The notes beneath the pieces were generated by a model, which was not told the DNA's origin, ran no database searches, and worked only from the letters and a program-made list of their open reading frames with translations. Shown here in pieces: positions 22,819-36,000 of a stretch of DNA of 64,000 nt; positions within the stretch are counted from its first letter, which is position 1, and every line of letters begins with the position of its first letter. Position numbers and translations under genes: made by a program. This DNA is from Triticum aestivum (taxonomy: Eukaryota > Streptophyta > Magnoliopsida > Poales > Poaceae): positions 123,323,116 to 123,387,115 of the forward strand of contig NC_057797.1 of NCBI RefSeq assembly GCF_018294505.1, written 5' to 3'.

Positions 22819-24415
22819 TGCTACCTCTTTTAGCACTGCGTTGGTTTTCCCGGAAGAGGAAGGGATGATGCAGCAAAGTAGCGTAATATTTCCCTCAGAT
22901 TTTGAGAACCAAGGTATCAATCCAGTAGGAGGCTACATGCAAGTCCCTCGTACCAGCACAAAACAAATAAATCCTCGCAACCAACGCAAATAGGGGTTGT
23001 CAATCCCTATAGGGCCACTTACGAGAGTGAGATCTGATAGATAGGATAAGATAATATTTTTGGTATTTTGATGATAAAGATGCAAAGTAAAATAAAGGCA
23101 AAGTAAAATAGAAAAGTAAATAACTAAGTAGTAGGAGATTGATATGATAAAGATAGACCCGGGGGCCATAGGTTTCACTAGTGGCTTCTCTCGAGAGCAT
23201 AAGTATTCTACGATGGGTCAACAAATTACCGTTGAGCAATTGACAGAATTGAGCATAGTTATGAGAATATCTAGGTACGATCATGTATATAGGCATCACG
23301 TCCGAGACAAGTAGACCGACTCCTGCCTGCATCTACTACTATTACTCCACTCATCGAACGCTATCCAGCATGCATCTAGAGTATTAAGTTAAAACAGAGT
23401 AACGCCTTAAGCAAGATGACATGATGTAGAGGGATAGACTCATGCAATATGAAGAAAACCCCATCTTGTTATCCTCGATGGCAACAATACAATACGTGCC
23501 TTGCTGCCTTACTGTCACCGGGAAAGGACACCGCAAGATTGAACCCAAAGCTAAGCACTTCTCCCATTGCAAGAAAGATCAATCTAGTAGGCCAAACCAA
23601 ACTGATAATTCGAAGAGACTTGCAAAGATAACCAATCATACATAAAAGAATTCAGAGAAGATTCAAATATTATTCACAGATAGACTTGATCATAAACCCA
23701 CAATTCATCGGTCTCAACAAACACATCGCGAAAAGAAGATTACATCGAATAGATCTCCACAAGAGAGGGGGAAAAGAGAGGGGGAGAACATTGTGTTGAG
23801 ATCCAAAAAGAGAGAAGAAGCCATCTAGATACTAACTATGGACCCGTAGGTCTGAAGTAAACTACTCACACTTCATTGGAGAGGGTGTGGTGTTGATGTA
23901 GAAGCCCTCCGTGATCGATGCCCCCTCCGGCGGAGCTCCGGAACAGGCCCCAAGATGGGATCTCGTGGATACAGAAAGTTACAGCGGTGGAATTAGGGTT
24001 CTGGCTCCTGTTCTGATCATTTGGGGGTACGTGGATATATATAGGAGGAAGAAGTACATCGGTGGAGCAACAGGGGGCCCACGAGGGTGGAGGGCGCGCC
24101 TGGGGGGGGGGCAGGCGCGCCCCCTACCTCGTGGGCTCCTGTTGATTGGCTTGACGTAGGGTCCAAATCTCCTGAGTTGTATTCGGTGATAAAATCACGT
24201 TCCCGAAGGTTTCATTCCATTTGGACTCCGTTTGATATTCCTTTTCTTCGAAACCCTAAAACAGGCAAAAACAACAATTCTGGGCTGGGCCTCCGGTTAA
24301 TAGGTTAGTCCCAAAAGTAATATTAAAGTGGATAATAAAGCCCAACAATGTCCAAAACAGTAGATAATATAGCATGGAGCAATCAAAAAATTATACATAT
24401 GTTTTAGACGTATCA
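22819..24415 (-). repeat. Gypsy C 3' LTR
   Basis: 1597 bp from 'tgctacctcttttagcactg' to 'tagacgtatca'. In the promoter half is a 10-G run (24102-24111) between two GGCGCGCC palindromes; the same run is 13 G long in the other LTR (38741-38753). Short minus frames here (22933-23332) recur at the same LTR position in 29738-30053 and are not genes. Confidence 0.9.
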
Positions 24416-27237
24416 AGAATCCCCAAGCTTAATTCCTGCTCGTCCTCGAGTAGGTAAATGATAAAAACAGAATTTTTGATGCGGAGTGCTACTTGGCATA
24501 ATTTTAATATAATTCTTCTTAATTGTGGTATGAATATTCAGATCCGAAAGATTCAAGACAAAAGTTCATATTGACATAGAAAATAATAATACTTAAAGCA
24601 TACTAACAAAGCAATTATGTCTTCTCAAAATAACATGGCTAAAGAAAGTTATCCCTACAAAATCATATAGTCTGGCTATGCTCTATCTTCACCACACAAA
24701 ATATTTAAATCATGCACAACCCCAATGACAAGCCAAGCAATTGTTTCATACTTTTGACATTCTCAAAACTTTTTCAATCTTCACACAATACATGAGCGTG
24801 AGCCATGGATATAGCACTATAGGTGGAATAGAGTGGTGGTTGTGGAGAAGACAAAAAGGGGAAGATAGTCTCACATCAACTAGGCATATCAACGGGCTAT
24901 GGAGATGCCCATAAATAGATATCAATGTGAGTGAGTAGGGATTGCCATGCAACGGATGCACTAGAGCTATAAGTATATGAAAACTCAAAAAGAACTAGTG
25001 GGTGTGCATCCAACTTGCTTGCTCATGAAGACCTAGGGCAATTTTGAGGAAGCCCATCATTGGAATATACAAGCCAAGTTCCATAATGAAAAATTCCCAC
25101 TAGTATAGGAAAGTGATAACATGAGAGACTCTCTACTATGAAGATCATGGTGCTACTTTGAAGCACAAGTGTGGTAAAAGGATAGTAACATTGTACCTTC
25201 TCTATTTTTCTCTCATTTTCTTTGATTTGGGCCTTTTCTCTTTTTTATGGCCTCTTTTCTTTCTCCTTTTTTATTTTTCGTCCAGAGTCTCATCCCGACT
25301 TGTGGGGGAATCATAGTCTCCATCATCCTTTCCTTACTTGGGACAATGCTCTAATAATGATGATCATCACACTTTTATTTTTCTTACAACTCAATAATTA
25401 CAACTCGATACTTAGAACAAGATATGACTCTATATGAATGCCTCCGGCGGTGTACCGGGATATGCAATGATGCATGAGTGACAAGTATGAAAGAATTATG
25501 AACGGTGGCCTTGCCACAAATACTATGTCAACTACATGATCATGCTAAGCAATATGACAATGATGGAGTGTGTCATAAACGGAATGGTGGAAAGTTGCAT
25601 GGCAATATATCTCGGAATGGCTATGGAAATGCCGTAATAGGTAGGTATGGTGGCTGTTTTGAGGAAGGTATATGGTGGGTGTATGATACCGGCGAAAGGT
25701 GCTCGGTATTAGAGAGGCTAGCAAAGGTGGAAGGGTGAGAGTGCGTATAATCCATGGACTCAACATTAGTCATAAACAACTCATATACTTATTGCAAAAA
25801 TCTACAAGTTATCGAAGCAAAGTATTACACGCATGCTCCTAGGGGGATGGATTGGTAGGAAAAGACCATCGCTCGTCCCCGACCGCCACTTATAAGGAAG
25901 ACAATCAATAAATAAATCATGCTCCGACTTCATCATATAACGGTTCACCATACGTGCATGCTACGGGAATCACAAGCTTCAACACAAGTATTTCTCAAAT
26001 TCACAACTACTCAACTAGCATGACTTTAATATCACCATCTCCATGTCTCAAAACAATTATCAAGTATCAAACTTATCATAGTATTCAACACACTCATAAG
26101 AGCATTTTTATTATTAATCTTGCATACCAAGCATATTAGGATTTTAAGCAAATTACCATGCTATTTAAGACTCTCAAAATAATCTAAGTGAAGCATGAGA
26201 GATCAATAGTTTCTATAAAACAAATCCACCACCGTGCTCTAAAAGATATAAGTGAAGCACTAGAGTAAAATTATATAACTCAAAAGATATAAGCAAAGCA
26301 CATAGAGTATTCTAACAAATTCCAAATCATATATGGCTCTATCAAAAGATGTGTACAGAAAGGATGATTGTGGTAAACTAATAAGCAAATACTCAAATAA
26401 TACAAGACTCTACAAGCAAAACACATATCATGTGGTAAATAAAAATATAGCTCCAAATAAAGTTACCGATAGAAGTAGACGAAAGAGGGGATGCCTTCCG
26501 GGGCATCCCCAAGCTTTGGCTTTTAGGTGTCCTTAGATTATCTTGGGGGTGCCATGGGTATCCCCAAGCTTAGGCTCTTGACACTCCTTGTTCCATAATC
26601 CATCAAATCTTTACCCAAAACTTGAAAACTTCACAACACAAAACTTAAAGTAGAAAATCTCGCGAGCTCCGTTAGCGAAAGAAAACAAAAGACCACTTCA
26701 AGGTACTGTAATGAACTCATTATTTATTTATATTGGTGTTATACCTACTGTAATCCAAATTCTCTATGGTTTATAAACTAATTTACTAGCCATAGATTCA
26801 TCAAAATAAGCAAACAACACACGCAAAACAGAATCTGTCAAAAACAGAACAGTCTGTAGTAATCTGTATCTAGCGCAAGATCTGGAACCCCAAAAATTCT
26901 AAAATAAATTTCTGGACGTGAGGAATTTATCTATTAATCATATTCAAAAAGAATTAGCTAAATAGAACTTTCCAAATAAAAATGACAGCAGTTCTCGTGA
27001 GCGCTAAAGTTTCTGTTTTTTACAGCAAGTTCAACAAGACTTTCCCCAAGTCTTCCCAACGGTTCTACTTGGCACAAACACTAATTAAACACAAAAAACA
27101 CAACCAAAACATAGGATAAATAATTTATTTATTACTAATCAGGAGCAAAAATCTAGGAATAAAAATAAAATTGGGTTGCCTCCCAACAAGCGCTATCGTT
27201 TAACGCCCCTAGCTAGGCATAACAAGCAAGAATAGAT
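24416..27237 (-). repeat. Gypsy C noncoding 3' region
   Basis: On minus it begins just after the gag stop with a conserved block holding the hairpin TTGGG-AGGCAA-CCCAA (27171-27186) and ends at the polypurine side 'GGAATTAAGCTTGGGG' next to the 3' LTR. It is homologous along its length to the plus-strand 3' region of element D (33034-36629). A perfect 9-bp inverted repeat GGGGATGCC/GGCATCCCC with a 6-base loop is at 26487-26510. No ORF has protein character. Confidence 0.78.
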
Positions 27238-29309
27238 CTAGGTATTTCCATCTTTGATAGGCAATCCATAAGTGGCTCTCATAATAGATTTATAAGTTAA
27301 TTCAATTTTCTTTCTAGGAAAGTGTTCCATGCCTTTCCTTAACGGAAATTGGAATCTAATAATTCCTTCCTTCATATTAATAATTGCACCAATCGTTCTA
27401 AGGAAAGGTCTACCAAGAATAATAGGACATGAAGGATTGCAATCTATGTCAAGAACAATAAAATCTATGGGCACATAATTCCTATTTGCAACAATAAGAA
27501 CATCATTAATTCTTCCCATAGGTTTCTTAATAGTGGAATCCGCAAGGTGCAAGTTTAGAGAGCAATCATCAAAATCACGGAAACCTAAAAAATCACACAA
27601 AGTCTTTGGAATCGTGGAAACACTAGCACCCAAATCACATAAAGCATAGCATTCATGATCTTTAATTTTAATTTTAATAGATGGTTCCCACTCATCATAA
27701 AGTTTTCTAGGGATAGAAACTTCCAATTCAAGTTTTTCTTCATAAGATTGCATCAAGGCATCAATGATATGTTTAGTAAAAGCTTTATTTTGACTATAAG
27801 CATGAGGAGAATTTAGCATGGATTGCAACAAGGAAATACAATCAATCAAAGAGGAATTTTCATAGTTAAATTCCTTGAAATCCATAATTGTGGGTTTAGC
27901 AACATCTAGGGTTTTAATTTCTTCAATCCCACTTTTATCAAATTTAGCATCAAGATCAAAAGATTCAGAATTCTTGGAATGCCTTCTAGGTAAAGGTGGA
28001 TCATATTTAGTCCCATCATTATCAAGATTCATATTGCAAAACAAAGATTTAATAGGGGACACATCAATAACTTTTAGATCTTCATCATTATTTTCACAGG
28101 AACTAGAAGAACACGCGTTTATAAAGGCATCTTTCTTAGCACGCATCCTAGCGGTTCTTTCTTTGCTCGTCAATGGAAATTCTCATGGCTTTGAGAGACT
28201 CATTGATATCATGCTTAGGTGGAATAGATCTAAGTTTCAAAGAATCAACATCAAGAGCAATTCTATCAACGTTCCTAGCCAAATCATCAATCTTAAGCAA
28301 TTTTTCTTCAATCAAAGCATCAAAATTCTTTTGCAAAGTAATAAATTCTTTAATATTAGAATCAAAATCAGAGGGCATCTTATTATAATTTCCATAAGAA
28401 TTGTTGTTGGAATTACCATAATTATTAGAGGAATTACTAGGATAAGGCCTAGGATTGAAATTTCCTCTATACGCGTTGTTACCAAAATTGTTCCTACCAA
28501 CAAAATTCACATCCATAGATTCATTATTATTCTCAATCAAAGTAGACAAGGGCATATCATTAGGATCGGAAGAAACACTCTTATTAGCAAATAATTTCAT
28601 CCATCTTTCCACTCAAAACATTAATTTCTTCTATCACATGCACCTTTTTATTAGTAGATCTTTCAGTGTGCCATTGAGAATAATTAACCATAATATTATC
28701 TAGGAGTTTAGTAGCTTCTCCTAAAGTGATTTCCATAAAAGTGCCTCCCGCGGCCGAATCCAAAAGATTTCTAGAAGCAAAATTCAATCCGGCATAAATT
28801 TTTTGTATAATCATCCACAAATTTAAACCATGAGTGGGTCAATTACGTATCATTAATTTCATTCTCTCCCAAGCTTGTGCAACATGTTCATGATCAAGTT
28901 GCTTAAAGTTCATAATATCATTTCTAAAAGAGATGATCTTATCAGGAGGAAAATACTTAGAGATAAAAGCATATTTGCACTTGTTCCATGAATCAATACT
29001 ATTTTTAGGCAAAGACGAAAACCAAGCTTTAGCGTGATCTCTAAGCGAAAAAGGAAATAGCTTCAATTTAACAATATTATTATCCACATCTTTCTTATTT
29101 TGCATGTCACATAGATCAACGAAGCTATTTAAATGGGTAGCGGCATCTTCACTAGGAAGGCCGGAGAACGGATCTTTCATGACAAGATTCAGCAAAGCAG
29201 TATTAATTTCACAAGATTCAGCATTGGTAAGAGGAGCATTCGGAGTGCTAATAAAATCATTGTTGTTGGTATTGGTGAAGTCACAAAATTTAGTATTATC
29301 TTGAGCCAT
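27238..29309 (-). pseudogene. Gypsy C gag-protease-like protein
   Basis: The ATG at 29309 starts MAQDNTKFCDF. The capsid region has HLNSFVDLCD, KLFPFSLRDHAKAWFSSLP and FISKYFPPDKI, typical of plant Gypsy gag. An in-frame TGA at about 28839 interrupts it. Frame changes follow near 28600 and 28160. A Asn/Gly/Tyr-rich stretch (28350-28480) precedes a coiled segment. The last frame (28173-27238) has a pepsin-like fold signature, ALCDLGASVSTIP and ILGRPFLRTI, with DLG in place of D-S/T-G. There is no zinc knuckle and no pol downstream. It would form the virus-like particle and perhaps process itself. Confidence 0.8.
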
Positions 29310-29526
29310 TGCGACAAACAAGCAAACTAACACACAAGCAAACAAAAAGCAAGCGGACAAAAGGGCAAATAGAGAAATAGAGGGAGGATAGAGAGAGAGA
29401 GAGAGGGCGAATAAAACGGCAAGGGTGAATTGGGGGAGAGGAAAATGAGAGGCAAATGGCAAATAATGTAATGCGGGAGATAAGGCTATGTGATGGGTAC
29501 TTGGTATGTTGACTTTTGCGTAGACC

Positions 29527-29544
29527 TCCCCGGCAATGGCGCCA
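29527..29544 (-). promoter_or_regulatory. Gypsy C primer-binding site
   Basis: On minus TGGCGCCATTGCCGGGGA, 11 bases after the 5' LTR. It differs by one base from the 18-mer in element D. The D form is the exact complement of the 3' end of plant tRNA-Asp as I remember it. Confidence 0.75.
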
Positions 29545-29555
29545 GAAATCCTTCT

Positions 29556-30354
29556 TGCTACCTCTTTTAGCACTGTGTTGGTTTTCCCCGAAGAGGAAGG
29601 GATGATGCAGGAAAGTAGCGTAAGTATTTCCCTCAGTTTTTGAGAACCAAGGTATCAATCCAGTAGGAGGCTACACGCAAGTCCCTCGTACCTGCACAAA
29701 ACAAATAAATCCTCGCAACCAATGCAAATAGGGGTTGTCAATCCCTATAGGGCCACTTATGAGAGTGAGATTTGATAGATATGATCAGATATTTTTTTGG
29801 TATTTTTATGATAAAGATGCAAAGTAAAATAGCAAAGTAAATAACTAAGTAGTAGGAGATTGATATGATAAAGATAGACCCAGGGGCCATAGGTTTCACT
29901 AGTGGCTTCTCTCGAGAGCATAAGTATTCTATGGTGGGTGAACAAATTACTGTTGAGCAATTGACAGAATTGAGCATAGTTATGAGAATATCTAGGTATG
30001 ATCATGTATATAGGCATCATGTCCGAGACAAGTAGACCGACTCCTGCCTGCATCTACTACTATTACTCCACTCATCGACCGCTATCGAGCATGCATCTAG
30101 AGTATTAAGTTAAAACAAAGTAACGCCTTAAGCAAGATGGCATGATGTAGAGGGATAGACTCATGCAATATGAAGAAAACCCCATCTTGTTATCCTCGAT
30201 GGCAACAATACAATACGTGGCTTGCTGCCCTTACTGTCACCGGGAAAGGACACCGCAAGATTGAACCCAAAGCTAAGCACTTCTCCCATTGTAAGAAAGA
30301 TCAATCTAGTAGGCGAAACCAAACTGATAATTCAAAGAGACTTGCAAAGATAAC
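29556..30354 (-). repeat. Gypsy C 5' LTR, inner part
   Basis: It matches 22819-23630 of the 3' LTR and ends at ATAAC, the TSD of element D. The LTR resumes at 38282. Confidence 0.88.
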
Positions 30355-32021
30355 TGATACGTCTCCAACGTATCTATAATTTTTGATTACTCCATGCTAT
30401 ATTATCTACTGTTTTGGGCAATATTGGGCTTTATTTTCCACGTTTATATAATTTTTGGGACTAACCTATTAACCGGAGGCCTAGCCCAGATTTGCTGTTT
30501 TATGCCTATTTCAGTGTTTCGAAGAAAAGGAATATCAAACGAAGTCAAAACGGAACGAAATCAACTGGAGACGTTATTTTTGGAAGGAAAGCAACCCAGG
30601 GAACTTGGAGTGCACGTTAGGGGAGACACGGGCTGCCCACGAGGGTGGGGGGCGCGCCCACCCCCCTAGGGCGCGCCCCCTGCCGCGTGGGGCCCCCGTG
30701 GCTCCTCCGACGTACTTCCTACACCCATATATATCGTCGTGCCCTAAAACTTCCAGAACAGAGATTAGATCGGGAGTTCCGCTGCCAGAAGCCTCCGTAG
30801 CCACCGAAAACCAATCTAGACTCGTTCTGGCACCCTACCGGAGGGGGCAATCCCTCTCCGGTATCCATCTTCATCATCCCGGTGCTCTCCATGACGAGGA
30901 GGGAGTAGTTCTCCCTCGGGGCTGAGGGTATGTACCAGTAGCTATGTGTTTGATCTCTCTCTCTCTCTCGTGTTCTTGATTTGGCACGATCTTGATGTAT
31001 CGCGAGCTTTGCTATTATAGTTGGATCCTATATTTCTCCTCCCCCTCTACTCTCTTGTAATGAATTAAGTTTCCCCTTTGAAGTTATCTTATCGGATTGA
31101 GTCTTTAAAGATTTGAGAACACTTGATGTATGTCTTGCCGTGGATATTTGTGGTGACAATGGGATATCACGTGATTCACTTGATGTATGTTTTGGTGATC
31201 AACTTGCGGGTTCCGCCCATGAACCTATGCATAGGGGTTGGCACATGTTCTCGTCGTGATTCTCCGGTAGAAACTTTGGGGCACTCTTTGAGGTTCTATG
31301 TGTTGGTTGAATAGACGAATCTGAAATTGTGTGACGCATATCGTATAATCATACCCACGGATACTTGAGGTGACATTGGAGTATCTAGGTGACATTAGGG
31401 TTTTGGTTGATTTGTGTCTTAAGGTGTTATTCTAGTACGAACTCTAGGGCTGTTTGTGACACCTATAGGAATAGCCCAACGGATTGATTGGAAAGAATAA
31501 CTTTGAGGTGGTTTCGTACCCTACCATAATCTCTTCATTCGTTCTCCGCTATTAGTGACTTTGGAGTGACTCTTTGTTGCATGTTGAGGGATAGTTTTAT
31601 GATCCAATTATGTTAGTATTGTTGAGAGGACTTACACTAGTGAAAGTATGAACCCAAGGCCTTATTTACCATCATTGCAATACTGTTTACGCTCACTTTT
31701 ATCATTAGTTACCTTGCTGTTTTTATAATTTCAGATTACCAATACCTTTATCTACCATCCATATTGCACTTGTATCACCATCTCTTCGCCAAACTAGTGC
31801 ACCTATACAATTTACCATTGTATTGGGTGTGTTGGGGACACAAGAGACTCTTTGTTATTTGGTTGCAGGGTTGTTTGAGAGAGACCATCTTCATCCTACG
31901 CCTCCTACGGATTGATAAACCTTAGGTCATCCACTTGAGGGAAATTTGCTACTGTCCTACAAACATCTACACTTGGAGGCCCAACAACGTCTACAAGAAG
32001 AAGGTTGTGTAGTAGACATCA
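30355..32021 (+). repeat. Element D 5' LTR
   Basis: TGATACGTCTCC...GTAGTAGACATCA, 1667 bp. A TATATATC box near 30728-30735 is followed by about 1.3 kb of leader, with a (CT)n run at 30954-30968. The frames 30605-30925 and 31123-31314 recur in the other LTR and are not genes. Confidence 0.88.
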
Positions 32022-32031
32022 AGCTCTTTTC

Positions 32032-32049
32032 TGGCGCCGTTGCCGGGGA
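32032..32049 (+). promoter_or_regulatory. Element D primer-binding site
   Basis: TGGCGCCGTTGCCGGGGA, 10 bases after the LTR end, complementary to the 3' end of tRNA-Asp, the primer used by many plant Gypsy elements. Confidence 0.8.
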
Positions 32050-32145
32050 GGTTAGCGCTTGAAGGTATATCTTTAGATCTTGCAATCGAGTCTTTTAGTT
32101 TCTTGTTTTATCACTAGTTTAGTTTATAAAAGAAAACTATAAAAA

Positions 32146-33033
32146 ATGGAATTGAGTTTGTCTCATACGCTTCACCTTTTTAATATCTTTCGTGAGTATG
32201 ATGGAAATGAAAATTGTGCTCAAGTGCTAGAAGAAGAAATCTATAGAATGTTTGGCACTAAATATTTGAATGATGAGCATGATTGCAATGTTGTTAGTAT
32301 GAATTCCTTGAATATACATAATGCTAATGATATGCAAAGCCACAAGCTTGGGGAAGCTATGTTTGATGAAGATGATATTTTTTGTTCCCCAAGTTTTGAT
32401 GAGCAAATTTATTATGATTAAAGCATGCCTCCTATTTATGATGATTATATTGATTAAAGTGGATTTGGTGAGGTCATGACTTTATTTTGCGATAAATCCA
32501 CTATTCCGGAAGAGGTTCCAATTGATTATGAGAACAAAGTTCCTATCTATGATGATTATTGTGATGACTTGTATGCTATAAAGAATAATTATATCCATGA
32601 AACTTGTCATCATGATTTTAGTTTTCAATTGGGTTATGCCTCACATGATAATTATTTTGTTGAGTTTGCTCCCACTATTATTCATGAGAAGAATTTTGCT
32701 TATGTGGAGAGTAATAAATTTTCTATGCTTGTAGATCATGAAAATAATGCTTTAGGTACTGGTTATATTGTTAAATTCATTCATTATGCTACTGAAAATT
32801 ATTATGAGGGAGGAATATATGCTTGTAGGAATTTCAATAATATCAAGTTTCCTCTCTATGTGCTTAAAGTTTTGAAGTTATGCTTGTTTTGCCCACCTAT
32901 GCTAGTTGATTATTGTTCCCATAAGTTGTTTGCTCACAAAATCCCTATGCATGGGAAGTATGTTAGAATTAAATGTGCTAGTCATATTCTTCATGATGCT
33001 CTCTTTATGTTTCAATTCTTATCTTTTATGTGA
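32146..33033 (+). pseudogene. Element D acidic ORF of unknown function
   Basis: A single frame of 295 codons from ATG 32146, interrupted only by TAA at 32419 and 32455, in the same frame, so one nearly intact gene. The protein is rich in Asp, Tyr, Asn and His, with repeated PIYDDY motifs. The middle has HDFSFQLGYASHDNYFVEF and the end a Cys/His-containing stretch (LCLFCPPMLVDYCSHKLFAHK). I recognise no domain; I recall similar uncharacterised proteins in wheat annotations. It replaces gag-pol between PBS and the conserved post-ORF hairpin. It could help particle formation in trans or be a relic; neither is shown. Confidence 0.6.
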
Positions 33034-36000
33034 GCATTGTCGAAATTATCATGCCTAGCTAGGGGCATTAAACGATAGCGCTTGTTGGGAGGCAACCCAA
33101 TTTTATTTTAGTTCCTTGCTTTTTGTTCCTGTTTAGTAATAAATAATTCATCTAGCCTCTGTTTAGATGTGGTTTTATGTATTTAATTAGTGTTTGTGCC
33201 AAGTAGAACCTTTGGGAAGACTTTGGGAAAGTCTTGTTGATTATGCTGTAAAAAACAGAAACTTTAGCGCTCACGAGAATTGCTGCCATTTTTATTTGGA
33301 GAGCGCTATTTAGTTAATTATTTTTTCAGATGATTAATAGATAAATTACTCAGTTCCAGCAATTTATTTGAGAATTTTATGAATCCCAGAAGTATACGTT
33401 TGATCCAGATTACTACGGACTGTTCTGTTATTGACAGATTCTGTTTTTCATGTGTTGTTTACTTATTTTGATGAATCTATGGCTAGTAAAATAGTTTATA
33501 AACCATAGAGAAGTTGGAATACAGTAGTTTTAACACAAATATAAATAAATAATGAGTTCATTACATTACCTTGAAGTGGTGATTTATTTTCTTATACTAA
33601 CGGAGCTTACGAGTTTTCTGTTAAGTTTTGTGTTGTGAAGTTTTCAAGTTTTGGGTAAGGATTCGATGGACTATGGAATAAGGAGTTGCAAGAGCCTAAG
33701 CTTGGGGATGCACAAGGCACCCCAAGGTAATATTCAAGGACAACCAAGAGCCTAAGCTTGGGGATGCCCCGGAAGGCATCCCCTCCTTCGCCTTCGTTCA
33801 TCGGTAACTTTACTTGGAGCTATATTTTTATTCGCCACATGATATGTGTTTTGCTTGGAGTGTCAATTTATTTTGTTAGGATTTGCTTGATGTTATTTAG
33901 AACAATGTTTTGCATCTTTTATTTCAATAAAAATGGCATTGATAGCCTTTACTATGCCTATGTTACAAGTATACATGTTGCTGTTTGAAAACAGAAAGTT
34001 TACCGCTGTTGCAATAATTCCCTAGAAAATTCAGAATGTGATAAAATGTTGAAACCTCTTGCATATTAAGCTCTGATAAATTTACTATAGTGGGAATTTT
34101 CTTTCATAATTTTTGGAGTTAGGGAAGTATGGATGTTGCAGCATTCTTTACAGACCGTCCTGTTTAGGCAGATTGCTGTTATGTTTGCATTGTTTGCATA
34201 TGTTTGCTTCTTTAATGATTCTATTTGAGGATAGGACTATTAAATATGCAGAGGAATTTAGTATGAAATGTTGAATAATAATTTTAGTGATTTTCTACAG
34301 TAGAGTATGATAAAGTTTTGTCAATGGTTTATACTAACTTATCTCACGAGTCCTTGTTGAGTTTTGTGTGGATGAAGCTTTTGACATTTAGGGAGACCGT
34401 GATATGAGAGGAATTAAGGAGACAAAAAATCTCAAGCTTGGGGATGCCCAAGGCATCCCAAGATAATATTTCAAGAAGTCTCAAGCATCTAAGTTTGGGG
34501 ATGCCCCGGTTGGCATCCCACCTTTCTTCTTCAACAACTATCGGTTAGTATCGGTTGATCCTAAGTTTTTGCTTCTTCACATTATGTATTCTATTATTAG
34601 ATGTAATTTTATTTTGCTTTGCTTGATGTTTGAATAAAAAGACCAAGATCTGAAATTATTAAATGTTAGAGAGTCTTCACATAGTTGCATAATTATTCGA
34701 CTACTCATTGATCTTCACTTATATCTTTCGGAGTAGTTTGTCATTTGCTCTAGTGCTTCACTTATATCTTTTAGAGCATGGTGGTTGTTTTATGTTGAAT
34801 AAATAGATAGACTCTCATGCTTCACTTATATTATTTTGAGAGTCTTAAATAGCATGGTAATTTGCTTAAAATCCTAATATGCTAGGTATTCAAGAATAAT
34901 AAAATTCTCTTATGAGTGTGTTGAATACTATGAGAAGTTTGATACTTGATAATTGTTTTGAGATATGGAGATGGTGATATTAGAGTCATACTAGTTGAGT
35001 AGTTGTGAATTTGAGAGATACTTGTGTTGAAGTTTGTGATTCTCGTAGCATGCACGTATGGTGAACCGTTATGTGATGAAGTCGGAGCATGATTTATTTA
35101 TTGATTGCCTTCCTTATGAGTGGCGGTCGGGGATGAGCGATGGTCTTTTCCTACCAATCTATCCCCCTAGGAGCATGCGCATAGTACTTTGTTTCGATAA
35201 CTAATAGATTTTTGCAATAAGTATGTGAGTCCTTTATGACTAATGTTGAGTCCATGGATTATACGCACTCTCACCCTTCCACCATTGCTAGCCTCTCTAG
35301 TACTGCGCACTTTTCGCCAGTATCATAAACCCACCATATACCTTCCTCAAAACAGCCACCATACCTACCTATTATGGCATTTTCATAGACATTCCGAGAT
35401 ATATTGCCATGCAACTTTCCACCGTTCCGTTATTATGATACGCTCCACCATTGTCATATTGCTTGCATGATCATGTAGTTGACATTGTATTTGTGGCAAA
35501 GCCACCATTCATAATTCTTTCATACATGTCACTCATGCATCATTGCACATCCCGGTACACCGCCGGAGGCATTCATATAGAGTCATATTTTGTTCTAAGA
35601 ATCGAGTTGTAATTCTTGAGTTGTAAGTAAATAAAAGTGTGATGATCATCATTATTAGAGCATTGTCCCGGTGAGGAAAGGATGATGGAGACCATGATTC
35701 CCCCACAAGTCGGGATGAGACTCTGGACAAAAATAAATAAATAAAAGAGGCCAAAGAAGCCCAAATAAAAAAAGAGAAAGAAAAGAGGCCATAAAAAAGA
35801 GAAAAGGCCCAAATAAAAAAATAAAAAATGAGAGAAAAAGAGAGAAGGGACAATGCTACTATCCTTTTACCACACTTGTGCTTCAAAGTAGCACCATGAT
35901 CTTCATGATAGAGAGTCTCCTATGTTGTCACTTTCATATACTAGTGGGAATCTTTCATTATAGAACTTGGCTTGTATATTCCAATGATGGGCTTCCTCAA

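Noticed and set aside
27875..28594. 239-residue plus-strand ORF
   Set aside because: Ile/Ser-rich antisense shadow of the Gypsy C gag; no domain and not conserved with element D.
30605..31314. ORFs of 106 and 63 residues
   Set aside because: Repeated in the other LTR of element D at 36767-37180 and 37383-37574.
32032..32049. Possible tRNA gene remnant
   Set aside because: Only the 18-nt complement of a tRNA 3' end; it is a primer-binding site. No cloverleaf is present here or elsewhere.
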